From: AA29 sp041481445
GTDB taxonomy: Bacteria > Acidobacteriota > Vicinamibacteria > Fen-336
DNA length: 38,167 nt
Direction of reading: 5' to 3'
Assembly (NCBI GenBank): GCA_041481445.1
Contig: JBGPBV010000058.1
Location: forward strand, 1 to 38,167
Positions 21,969 through 29,717 of the stretch are shown here, piece by piece. The translations under genes were made by a program, and so were the position numbers. The notes below the pieces were generated by a model. The model did not search any database. It was not told where the DNA came from and saw nothing but the letters and a program-made list of their open reading frames with translations. Positions within the stretch are counted from its first letter, which is position 1. Every line of letters starts with the position of its first letter.

Positions 21969-23933
21969 TCAGTCCTGCCGGAGCTCGACGCCGTGGAGGA
22001 CATAGTCTCCACGCAGTCCTCCCGGGTCGAGCCGCAGGCGGCCCACGAGCCCCGGCGCGGGGATCTCGAGGATGCGGACGTTGCGCCCGGCGAACAGCGG
22101 CGTCACGATCGACCGGTTCTCGGTGTAGGCCGGGCTCGGCTCGCCTTCGCGCTGGTAGAAGAGCTGCAGGACGGTGGCCGCGGGCACCGTCAGGTCCACG
22201 CGCACGAGGCAGCTCTCGTTCTTGTCGTACGGGATCTCCGGGAGCAGGAGCTGTGGATCGTCGTCCGGGGCGTGCACCCCCAGGCCGCTGGCCGTCGCGC
22301 GGACGGTCACGCCGGGGGACGTGAGCACACAAGCCCCCTCCGGGCAGGCGAGCGGCTCGTACCGCCGGGTCGCCCTCCGGAAGCGCCTCGCGACCCCCCG
22401 GCCGTCCAGGAGGACGGACTCGATCTCCGACGGTCCGGCCCCGGGCCGCAGCGCCACCGCCATCAGGTCGGCCAGATCCTCGCTGGTGACCACGTCGATC
22501 AACGTGCCGTCCGCCGCGTAGGTGACGAAGCCGTCGTAGAGAGACCGATCCTGCAGGGCGGCGGCGTGATCCCGCCAGTCCACGGCGTCGCTCGCTCGCT
22601 CCGTCTCGAAGAGCGGGGGCGCGTGGTCCATCGGATCGCCGTAGGTCGCCACCGTGATCCGGCCGCCCGAAGACAGCAGGTTTCGCGCGAGGAAGCGCGA
22701 GCCCTTCGGCGTGAACGGGTGGGTCTGCCGCAGCCCGAGGACGAGCAGGTGGTTCGATCCATCCAGGTGCTTCCTCACGGTATCGAAGCTGGCCAGGATG
22801 TTGCGATGGTAGTCCGCGTTCGCCACCATCGCGTTGTGCGTCACCGCGCTCCTTCCGCTCCTCACGTCGAGGGCGAGCAGGATCGCCGCCGCCACGTTCA
22901 ACGCGCGGCCGACCGGTAGCGCGAGCCGGCCGCTGCGCAGGGCGATGGGTGCGGCGAGCTTCTGCTTGTCCAACAGCAGCAGGGGCGCGTAGCCGAAGGG
23001 CAACCCCATCCAGCCGTAGAAGTCGTACACGTGGTCGGGCAGGAGCGACATGGGCACGTACGGCCCCAGGCCCAGGGCGAGAAACAGGAGCCCGGTCTTC
23101 AGGTCCCTCTGCAGGAGCATGGCCAGGAAGACCAGGCCCAGGGTCGGCCAGGGCGCAAAGTCGCGGAGGTAGCGGACGAGGGTCGGGAAGAACGTCTCGA
23201 CGCCGATCCGGTACGGCGTGCCACGACCGAGATCCAGACGGACCCAGGAGTAGCGTGCGACAACGGCGCCCTGGACGAGCAGGGCGACGACCAGGATCGC
23301 GGACCAGGCGAGCAGGAGGCGGGCGAGGGGCCTCGTTTCCCTGGCCCCGAACAGGCCGTGGAACCCGAAGAACAGGAAGAGGCAGGGGACGATCGTCTCC
23401 TTCGAGCCCACGGCCAGGAGGACGAGGAGGAAGAGGAGGGGCAGGCGTCGGGAGGGCGGCGGCGCGGCTGCCGCCCCGTACCACATGAAGACCAGCACGG
23501 CGAAGAAGAAGAGCCCGATCGTGTGGTAGAAGTCGAAGACGTGCGCCTCGAAGTAATGGGGGTTGCCGAGGATCGCGACCAGATAGACGGTGATCGTCGT
23601 CCAGGCCGGTGCGGCCCCCATGACCTTGGCGGCCGTCCAGACCACGATGGCGAGGGTGACGAGGGCGAGCACCACGATCCCGACGGCGGTGGCCGTGAAG
23701 CCGAACTTGTTGAAGACATTCACGACTCCGAACGCGACGAAGCGCGGGTGCTTGAGCACCTCGGGCAGGAACAGGGTGCCCCGGGTGAAGAAGAGGTAGA
23801 AATCGTCGGAGCTCGGAATCCAGGGCTCGAAGCGGCCGCCGAAGACGAACTGGAGGCAGAGCCAGTACACCGTCCCGACGAGGGCGAGGGTCAGGAGACG
23901 CCACCGATAGCCGGTATCCGCCTCGAAGGTCAT
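21969..23933 (-). CDS. Large polytopic membrane protein with C-terminal beta domain
   Basis: 654 residues. The start ATG 23933 has an AGGAG-type SD. About ten hydrophobic segments fill residues 10-370, with loops 'PWIPSSDDFYLFF' and 'EAHVFDFYHTIGLF', resembling GT-C or O-antigen-related envelope proteins with an acidic first loop. A soluble half follows (about 390-655): a Rossmann-like stretch ('LLVLGLRQTHPF') and a last beta-rich domain ('CLVRVDLTVPAATVLQLFYQ') reminiscent of the neighbouring lipoprotein. The DD pair in the first loop could be the catalytic acidic site of a GT-C glycosyltransferase. That is inference; I do not recognise the family. Confidence 0.78.
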   Translation of the reverse strand: MTFEADTGYRWRLLTLALVGTVYWLCLQFVFGGRFEPWIPSSDDFYLFFTRGTLFLPEVLKHPRFVAFGVVNVFNKFGFTATAVGIVVLALVTLAIVVWTAAKVMGAAPAWTTITVYLVAILGNPHYFEAHVFDFYHTIGLFFFAVLVFMWYGAAAAPPPSRRLPLLFLLVLLAVGSKETIVPCLFLFFGFHGLFGARETRPLARLLLAWSAILVVALLVQGAVVARYSWVRLDLGRGTPYRIGVETFFPTLVRYLRDFAPWPTLGLVFLAMLLQRDLKTGLLFLALGLGPYVPMSLLPDHVYDFYGWMGLPFGYAPLLLLDKQKLAAPIALRSGRLALPVGRALNVAAAILLALDVRSGRSAVTHNAMVANADYHRNILASFDTVRKHLDGSNHLLVLGLRQTHPFTPKGSRFLARNLLSSGGRITVATYGDPMDHAPPLFETERASDAVDWRDHAAALQDRSLYDGFVTYAADGTLIDVVTSEDLADLMAVALRPGAGPSEIESVLLDGRGVARRFRRATRRYEPLACPEGACVLTSPGVTVRATASGLGVHAPDDDPQLLLPEIPYDKNESCLVRVDLTVPAATVLQLFYQREGEPSPAYTENRSIVTPLFAGRNVRILEIPAPGLVGRLRLDPGGLRGDYVLHGVELRQD

Positions 23934-24069
23934 GCCCTCTCCTGCCCCGCCCCCGACATCGGGCGGAGGCGTCCGCGCGGATCGGATCGGAGGCTCTCGG
24001 CCGGCCGCCGTCGCCGAGTTCGGCCCGCGATCGTACCCGATGGGCGTGCCCTTCACCATGGGCGCGCGC

Positions 24070-24099
24070 TTGGTGCGAGAGGGAGTCTCGGGGTATAAG
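24070..24099 (+). promoter_or_regulatory. Predicted promoter of the transketolase-to-ABC exporter run
   Basis: TTGGTG at 24070-24075 (3 of 6), 18-base spacer, TATAAG at 24094-24099 (5 of 6). Transcription would start near 24106. GGGGAG at 24116-24121 then lies 7 bases before TTG 24129. It could drive the plus-strand genes from 24129 to about 30467. Confidence 0.5.
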
Positions 24100-24128
24100 C
24101 ACCGGACCGCCGACAGGGGAGCGAGGGA

Positions 24129-24956
24129 TTGCGGGGAGACGCCTTGGAGGTGCGCGAGGCAGCGCGCACCATCCGCCACATCGTCATCGAGCAGTCCCGG
24201 CGCGCCAACGTCGGCCACATCGGCTCGGCGCTCTCCGTCGCCGATCTCCTGGCCGTCCTCTATACGCGGGTTCTCCGGCCGTCCGCGGAGGCTCGCTCCG
24301 ACCGCGACCGCTTCATCCTCTCGAAGGGCCATGCCGCCCTGGCCCTGTACGCCGCGCTGCACCTGGCCGGCCACCTCACGCGGGCGGACCTCGACTCCTT
24401 CTGTGTGGACGGCAGTCGTCTCGGCGTCCACCCCGACCACAGCGTGGCCGGAATCGACTTCTCGACGGGGTCGCTCGGGCACGGGCTGCCGATCGCGACG
24501 GGAGCGGCCCTGGCCGCGCGCCTGCAAGGCTCCGCGCGTCGCGTGTTCATCCTGGTCAGCGACGCCGAGTGCAACGAAGGCTCCTTGTGGGAAGCCGTGA
24601 TGTTCGCCGCCCACCACCGCCTCTCCAACCTGGTGGCGATCGTCGACAACAACCGCCAGCAGGCGCTGGGGCCGACGAGCAAGGTCCTGGACCTCTCCCC
24701 GCTCGGCCGGCGCTGGGGCGCGTTCGGCTGGGACGTGCGCGAGGTGGACGGCCACGACCTGGACGGCCTGGCCGCGCTCCTCGAGGGACTGGACACGCGC
24801 CAGGGACCGCCTCACGTCGTCGTGGCCAACACCACCTTCGGCAAGGGCGTGTCCTTCATGGAAGGCCAGCTGAAGTGGCACTACTGGCCCATGTCCGCGG
24901 ATGAGTACCGCCAGGCGCTCCGGGAAGTGGACGGAGAGGCGGGGGCGTCGTCGTGA
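24129..24956 (+). CDS. Transketolase-like protein, N-terminal (thiamine diphosphate-binding) subunit
   Basis: 275 residues from TTG 24129; TTG 24144, also with a GGGGAG in front, is the alternative. It holds the ThDP-binding half of a transketolase: 'HIGSALSVADLLAVLY', 'SKGHAALALYAALHLAG', 'STGSLGHGLPIATGAALAA' and the metal/ThDP motif 'SDAECNEGSLWEAV' with 'DNN'. The usual G-D-G is S-D-A here, within the range seen in split enzymes. With the next gene it would form a two-subunit enzyme that moves two-carbon ketol units. In a glycan locus this could make a branched or long-chain sugar rather than serve the pentose pathway. Overlaps the next gene by 4 nt. Confidence 0.9.
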   Translation: MRGDALEVREAARTIRHIVIEQSRRANVGHIGSALSVADLLAVLYTRVLRPSAEARSDRDRFILSKGHAALALYAALHLAGHLTRADLDSFCVDGSRLGVHPDHSVAGIDFSTGSLGHGLPIATGAALAARLQGSARRVFILVSDAECNEGSLWEAVMFAAHHRLSNLVAIVDNNRQQALGPTSKVLDLSPLGRRWGAFGWDVREVDGHDLDGLAALLEGLDTRQGPPHVVVANTTFGKGVSFMEGQLKWHYWPMSADEYRQALREVDGEAGASS

Positions 24957-25879
24957 GGGCGACCTTCGTCCGCGGCCTCATCGACCTGGCCGAGCGCGAC
25001 GAGCGGCCGCTGCTGCTGACGGGCGACCTCGGCTACCTGGTCGTGGATCCGTTCGTCGAGCGGTTCCCGCGGCGGTTCTTCAACATCGGGGTCGCGGAGC
25101 AGGACATGGTCGGCATCGCCTCCGGCCTGGCCGAGGCCGGCTTCCTTCCCTTCGTGTATTCGATCGCCACGTTCGCCAGCCTGCGCCCGTACGAGTTCGT
25201 CCGCAACGGTCCCGTCTACCACCAGCTCCCGGTGAGGATCGTCGGGATAGGGGGAGGCTTCGAATACGGCGTGGACGGGTTCACGCACCACGCGCTCGAC
25301 GACGTCGGCGTCTTCCGGCTTCAGCCGGCCATGACGGTGGTGGCGCCCGCCGACGCCCGTCAGGCCGCCACCGCCCTGGCCGCGACCTGGGACCGGCCCG
25401 GTCCCATCTACTACCGTCTCGGAAAGGACGAGAAGGCGGTGGTCGACGGCCTGGAGGGGCGCTTCGCCCTGGACCGCATCGAGGTGATCGGGGAGGGTAG
25501 GGACGTCCTCGTCCTCGCCATGGGCGCGGTGGCGACGGAGGCGGACAAGGCGTTGAAGCTGCTGGCGGCCAGGGGCGTGCGGGGCACGCTCGGGGTTGCC
25601 GCCTGCCTGAGCCCGGCGCCGGAAAGCGATCTGGCTCGCCTCCTTGCCCAGTTCCCCGTGGCCCTCACCGTCGAGGCCCACAACGTCGTCGGAGGCCTCG
25701 GCTCGCTCGTCTGCGAGGTCGTCGCCGAGCGTGGCCTCGGATGCCGCGTCGTCCGCTGTGGGGTGCGCGGGCTCGGAGACGGCTCGACCGGCAGCCAGGC
25801 GTGGTACGAGCAGCGCTACGGCGTCTCCGCCGCCCGCCTCGTGGATACGGCCCTGGACGCCCTGCGGGGAGTGCGTTGA
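24953..25879 (+). CDS. Transketolase-like protein, C-terminal (pyrimidine-binding) subunit
   Basis: 308 residues from GTG 24953. 'LTGDLGYLVVDPF' and 'RFFNIGVAEQDMVGIASGLAEAG' form the pyrimidine-binding domain with the catalytic glutamate in 'VAEQ'. 'DGFTHHALDDVGVFRL' and a C-terminal transketolase domain follow. It completes the subunit encoded just upstream; together they equal one split transketolase. Its stop overlaps the TTG start of the GT2 gene (TTGA, 25876-25879). Substrate unknown. Confidence 0.9.
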   Translation: MRATFVRGLIDLAERDERPLLLTGDLGYLVVDPFVERFPRRFFNIGVAEQDMVGIASGLAEAGFLPFVYSIATFASLRPYEFVRNGPVYHQLPVRIVGIGGGFEYGVDGFTHHALDDVGVFRLQPAMTVVAPADARQAATALAATWDRPGPIYYRLGKDEKAVVDGLEGRFALDRIEVIGEGRDVLVLAMGAVATEADKALKLLAARGVRGTLGVAACLSPAPESDLARLLAQFPVALTVEAHNVVGGLGSLVCEVVAERGLGCRVVRCGVRGLGDGSTGSQAWYEQRYGVSAARLVDTALDALRGVR

Positions 25880-26604
25880 CCTCGCCGCCGCCTTCGGCGG
25901 CGGCGCCGTCCGACCCGCTTGGCCTCGTCTCCATCATCCTGCCCGTGCACGACCAGGCCGATCACGTCGAGGAGGTCGTACGGGAGTTCGAGGCGGTGCT
26001 GGCGAGGGTGCGCGCCCCTCATGAGACCATCCTCGTCGCGAATGCCTGCCGCGACCGGTCGATCGAGATCTGCCGGACCCTGTCCCGCGAGCTTCCCCAC
26101 GTGCGAACGGTCGAGATGGACAAGGGGGGATGGGGACGCGCCGTCCGCCGCGGCATCGAGGAGGCGCGTGGCGAGACGATCTGCTACACGAACTCGGCGC
26201 GGACGGGCGCGGAGGACCTGGCCCTGCTCGTGCTGTATGCGGTCGCCTTTCCGGACACGGTGGTCAAGGCCAATCGCAAGATCCGGGAGAGCCTGTGGCG
26301 GCGCCTCGGGTCGCTGCTCTACAACCTCGAGTGCCGCCTGCTCTTCGACCTCGCGTGCTGGGACGTCAACGGCACCCCCAAGGTCTTCCCGAGACGGCTG
26401 GGGAAGCTGTTCGCCCTGCGCCACGACGACGACCTGATCGACCTCGAGTTCGTGGCCACCTGCCGCCGTGAGGGCTACCACATGATCGAGGTGCCCATCT
26501 TCTCCACGCGCCGCCACGGCGGCCGGTCGACGACCGGGTACGGCACCGCCGCCCGCCTCTACCTCGGCGCCTGGCGCCTGCGGCGCGCCTGGGGCCGCGC
26601 CTAG
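25876..26604 (+). CDS. GT2-fold protein lacking the usual aspartate motifs
   Basis: 242 residues from TTG 25876. The fold starts as in GT2 enzymes ('LVSIILPVHDQADHVEEVV', 17-35) and ends as in DPM1-like ones ('FVATCRREGYHMIEVPIFS', then 'RRHGGRSTTGYGTA'). The nucleotide-binding 'DDGSxD' is replaced by 'VANACRDRS' at 54-62, and the metal-binding DxD region by 'YTNSART' at 104-110. It has no membrane helix at the C-terminus. It may be a metal-independent transferase, a partner subunit, or inactive. A Lys/Asn-rich 'VVKANRKIRESLWRRLGSLLY' segment resembles the acceptor loop of polyprenyl-phosphate transferases. Sits between the transketolase pair and the TIGR03032-like gene. Confidence 0.8.
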   Translation: MTSPPPSAAAPSDPLGLVSIILPVHDQADHVEEVVREFEAVLARVRAPHETILVANACRDRSIEICRTLSRELPHVRTVEMDKGGWGRAVRRGIEEARGETICYTNSARTGAEDLALLVLYAVAFPDTVVKANRKIRESLWRRLGSLLYNLECRLLFDLACWDVNGTPKVFPRRLGKLFALRHDDDLIDLEFVATCRREGYHMIEVPIFSTRRHGGRSTTGYGTAARLYLGAWRLRRAWGRA

Positions 26605-26607
26605 CCC

Positions 26608-27810
26608 ATGCCGGCGGCCTTCGCGAACCTGTGGAAGCAGCACCACGCGGAGTGGCGCGATCCCGCCCAGATCGCGTCCGCCTGGACGGAAGCCTCCCAC
26701 ACGGGAGCGGCCCTCCTTCGGCACCACGTCCGGGGGGCCTTCTGGGACGTCCTCGCCTCCGCCGGCATCACCCTGCTCGTGACGCGGGAGTACGAGCATC
26801 TCGTCATGGCGCTTCAGGCCCCGGCTGGCCGTCCGGCGGTGACCTTCCTCCGCTTGCCCCATCCCTCCGGTCTGGTCGTCGACCGCGAGCGAGCGGTCGT
26901 GCACATCGCCAGCACGCGCAACCCGAACCAGGTGCTGGACCTCGCGCCCACCACGGGCGCGGTCCCTCGCCTCGACGCCCCCGCGGTCGCGGGCGGGGGG
27001 ATCCTGGTCCCCGTTCGATCGCGGTTCTACCCGGGCTGCCTGTACGTCCACGACCTGGCGCTGATCGGCGGGGTCCTGCACGCGAACGCGGTCGGCCACA
27101 ACGCGGTCGTCCGCCTCGACGAAGGCGGTTGGACGCGCGTCTGGTGGCCGCGGTGCATCGAGGCGGAGAGGGGTCCCCTCTTCGAGCGCAACGTCCTCCA
27201 GCTCAACTCGATCGCCTCCGGCTCCAGCCTCTCCCGCTCCTTCTTCTCGGCCTCGACGGACCGGCCCTCGCGACGGCGTCCCGGAGATCGCAACTTCGCC
27301 GTCGATGGCCGGGGCGTCATCTTCTCGGGCGCGACGCGCGAGCCGATCGTCCGCGGCCTGACCCGCCCGCACTCCGCGCGCCTGCACCGTGGACGGGTGT
27401 GGGTGGCCAACAGCGGCTACGGGGAGCTGGGCCCGGCGGAGAGAGGCCGGTTCGTGCCCGCGGTGAGGCTGCCGGGCTGGACGCGCGGCCTGGCCTTCCA
27501 CGGCGACGTGGCCTTCGTGGGCACGTCGCGCGTGATCCCGCGGTTCCGCCAGTACGCCCCCGGCCTGGACGTCGACCGGAGCCTCTGCGGCGTCCACGCC
27601 GTGGACGTCACGAAGGGCGAGGTGCTGGGCAGCCTGCTCTGGCCGGCGGGCAACCAGATCTTCGCCCTCGACTGGCTCCCCGTGTCCATGGGTACGGGCT
27701 TTCCGTTCCGGGCCGGCGGCCGACGTGCCACCGCCCGGGAACGTACCCTCTTCTACACCTTCGAGACGCGGCGCCATCGGCGCCGGTCGCACGCGAGAGG
27801 ACGGCGATGA
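26608..27810 (+). CDS. TIGR03032 / DUF4915-like beta-propeller-type protein
   Basis: 400 residues. Successive segments match the pattern of the TIGR03032 family: 'ITLLVTREYEHLVMAL', 'PSGLVVDRERAVVHIASTRN', 'YVHDLALIGGVLHANAVGHN', 'RGLTRPHSARLHRGRVWVAN', 'SGYGEL' and 'LPGWTRGLAFHGDVAFVGTS'. The repeated strand-rich units suggest a propeller. Function of the family is not established; it is a DUF (DUF4915). It is coupled to the sulfotransferase gene by an ATGA overlap (27807-27810), which makes a joint role likely. The C-terminus is basic (RRHRRRSHARGRR). No signal peptide, so cytoplasmic. Confidence 0.85.
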   Translation: MPAAFANLWKQHHAEWRDPAQIASAWTEASHTGAALLRHHVRGAFWDVLASAGITLLVTREYEHLVMALQAPAGRPAVTFLRLPHPSGLVVDRERAVVHIASTRNPNQVLDLAPTTGAVPRLDAPAVAGGGILVPVRSRFYPGCLYVHDLALIGGVLHANAVGHNAVVRLDEGGWTRVWWPRCIEAERGPLFERNVLQLNSIASGSSLSRSFFSASTDRPSRRRPGDRNFAVDGRGVIFSGATREPIVRGLTRPHSARLHRGRVWVANSGYGELGPAERGRFVPAVRLPGWTRGLAFHGDVAFVGTSRVIPRFRQYAPGLDVDRSLCGVHAVDVTKGEVLGSLLWPAGNQIFALDWLPVSMGTGFPFRAGGRRATARERTLFYTFETRRHRRRSHARGRR

Positions 27811-28733
27811 GCAGCGACTTTCGATTCCTGATGATCGGGGCCATGTACGAGAACGGTGGGAACACGACCCATCGGTTCCTCGACGGTCACCCCCAGATGT
27901 TCGTGTACCCCTTCGAGTCCCAGCCGGGCACGCGCCTGGTGAACGACGCCTTGAGCTCGGTCTTCCCGGTCAAGTACCGGTGGCCGACCTTCGCCCTGGA
28001 GGCGACGCCGAAGGACGACTACCACGCGATCATCGACGAGGAGTGCAAGGTCCGGGCGCGCACGCCCCAGGTCAGCAAGTTCCGTCACGTCCCGTTCGAG
28101 TTCTCGGACGAGGACCGGCGCGACCGCTACGTCAAGATCGTGGGCGAGGGTCCGCGGAGCCGGGGCGGGAACATGGCCGCGTTCTTCCGGGCCACCTTCG
28201 AGGCCTGGAAGGACTACCGGCGTACCGGGCGGCAGTCTCTCTACGTCGGGTACAGCCCGATCATCACCGTCGATGCCGCGAAGATCCTCGCCGACCTCCC
28301 CGCGGCCCACGTGCTGCACGTGGTCCGCAACCCCTGGTCCGCCTACGCCGACACCAAGAAGCGCCCGGTTCCCCTCTCCCTCCACGACTATCTCCTCGGC
28401 TGGACCCTCAACCAGTACTTCGCGCTCCTCCATCGCGAGCTCCACCCCGGCCGCGCTCACATCGTGCGCATCGAGGACGTGATGAGGGATCCCTACGAGA
28501 CGCTGGGCCCGGTCTGCGAGGCGATGGGCCTCGAGCGCGCGGAGACCCTGCGGCAGCCGAGCTGGAACGGCAACGTCCTCGACGAGGTCTACCCCTGGGG
28601 CACGATCCGGCGGGCGAGCCCGGAGGCGAACCGGGCCACCGCCCTCGAGCTGTCGGAAGGCGAGCGGGCGGAGGTCCGGTCGCGGGCGTGGCCGTACCTC
28701 GAGACGCTCGACTACAAGAGCTTCGTGCCCTAG
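27807..28733 (+). CDS. Sulfotransferase-family protein
   Basis: 308 residues from ATG 27807. The N-terminal 'GAMYENGGNTTHRFLDGHP' (11-29) is at the place of the 5'-phosphosulfate loop but has N-G-G-N-T-T where R-S-G-T-T is usual. The 3'-phosphate motif 'VVRNPWSAYADT' is at 172-183. 'HIVRIEDVMRDPYETLGPV' and 'RQPSWNGN' are further sulfotransferase family segments. It would transfer sulfate from PAPS, made by the Sat/CysC protein of this locus, to a sugar hydroxyl or amine. Overlaps the TIGR03032-like gene by 4 nt and is one base before the epimerase gene. The divergent loop leaves activity uncertain. Confidence 0.85.
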   Translation: MSSDFRFLMIGAMYENGGNTTHRFLDGHPQMFVYPFESQPGTRLVNDALSSVFPVKYRWPTFALEATPKDDYHAIIDEECKVRARTPQVSKFRHVPFEFSDEDRRDRYVKIVGEGPRSRGGNMAAFFRATFEAWKDYRRTGRQSLYVGYSPIITVDAAKILADLPAAHVLHVVRNPWSAYADTKKRPVPLSLHDYLLGWTLNQYFALLHRELHPGRAHIVRIEDVMRDPYETLGPVCEAMGLERAETLRQPSWNGNVLDEVYPWGTIRRASPEANRATALELSEGERAEVRSRAWPYLETLDYKSFVP

Positions 28734-28734
28734 C

Positions 28735-29691
28735 GTGAAGCGCGCGCTGGTCACCGGGGGGACGGGGTTCGTGGGCGCGAACCTCGCCCGCCGCCTGGTC
28801 GCCCTTGGGCACGACGTGCACCTCCTGGTCCGGCCCCGCCACGAGTCCTGGCGGCTGGCCGGGCTGCCCGCGCGCGTGCGCATCCACGAGGCCGAGCTGG
28901 CGGACGCGGACGGGGTGGGGGCGGTCGCGCGTGAGGTGGCGGCGGAGTGGGTGTTCCACCTGGCCGCCCATGGCGCGTACTCGTTCCAGAAGGACGTCCA
29001 CGAGATGGTCCGCACCAACGTGGTGGGCACCGTCAACCTCGTGGAGGCGACGCGGGCGGTGGGCTTCGAGGCCTTCGTGCACGCCGGCTCCTCCTCCGAG
29101 TACGGGTTCCAGGACCACTCCCCCTCCGAGGACGAGCGGCCGGAGCCGAACAGCGACTATGCCGCCACGAAGCTCGCCGCCTCGCAGTTCTGCCGCCACG
29201 TCGCCCGGCGTGACGCCCTCCGCATCGTCACCCTGCGCCTCTACTCGGTGTACGGGCCGTACGAGGACCCGAGACGCCTCCTGCCCACGCTGATCGAAAG
29301 GGGCCGGCAAGGCACGCTGCCCCCCCTGGTCGATCCCCAGGTCGCCCGGGACTTCGTGTACGTCGACGACGTCTGCGAGGCGTTCATCCTCGCGGCGGAG
29401 CGCCCGCAGCCGGAGGCGGGCGGGATCTACAACGTCGGCAGCGGGGTCCAGACCTCGCTTCGAGAGGTCGTGGACCTCGCCCGGCGCGTCCTGGGGATCG
29501 CCGAGGAGCCGCGATGGCAGTCCATGCCCAACCGGTCGTGGGACACCGACTGCTGGATCGCCGACAATCGGAGGATCCAGGCCGCGCTGGGCTGGAAGCC
29601 GCGTCACACGTTCGAGGACGGGTTCCGCCGGATGGTCGAGTGGGTGAGCCAGCGGGGATCGGGCCCGGACGATCCGGGGCCGGCGCGCTGA
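28735..29691 (+). CDS. NAD-dependent epimerase/dehydratase (extended SDR)
   Basis: 318 residues from GTG 28735. 'VTGGTGFVGANLARRL' (6-21) is the NAD-binding motif. The catalytic triad is visible as Ser119-121 in 'HAGSSSEYG' and Y142xxxK146 in 'DYAATKLA'. 'VARDFVYVDDVCEAF' and 'YNVGSGVQTSLREVV' are typical of nucleotide-sugar epimerases and dehydratases such as WcaG, RmlB or GalE relatives. Substrate is probably a UDP-, GDP- or dTDP-sugar. It lies one base after the sulfotransferase stop, so both are likely in one operon. Normal length. Confidence 0.92.
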   Translation: MKRALVTGGTGFVGANLARRLVALGHDVHLLVRPRHESWRLAGLPARVRIHEAELADADGVGAVAREVAAEWVFHLAAHGAYSFQKDVHEMVRTNVVGTVNLVEATRAVGFEAFVHAGSSSEYGFQDHSPSEDERPEPNSDYAATKLAASQFCRHVARRDALRIVTLRLYSVYGPYEDPRRLLPTLIERGRQGTLPPLVDPQVARDFVYVDDVCEAFILAAERPQPEAGGIYNVGSGVQTSLREVVDLARRVLGIAEEPRWQSMPNRSWDTDCWIADNRRIQAALGWKPRHTFEDGFRRMVEWVSQRGSGPDDPGPAR

Positions 29692-29717
29692 CCCCTGTCA
29701 CACTGGAGAACGAGCAC

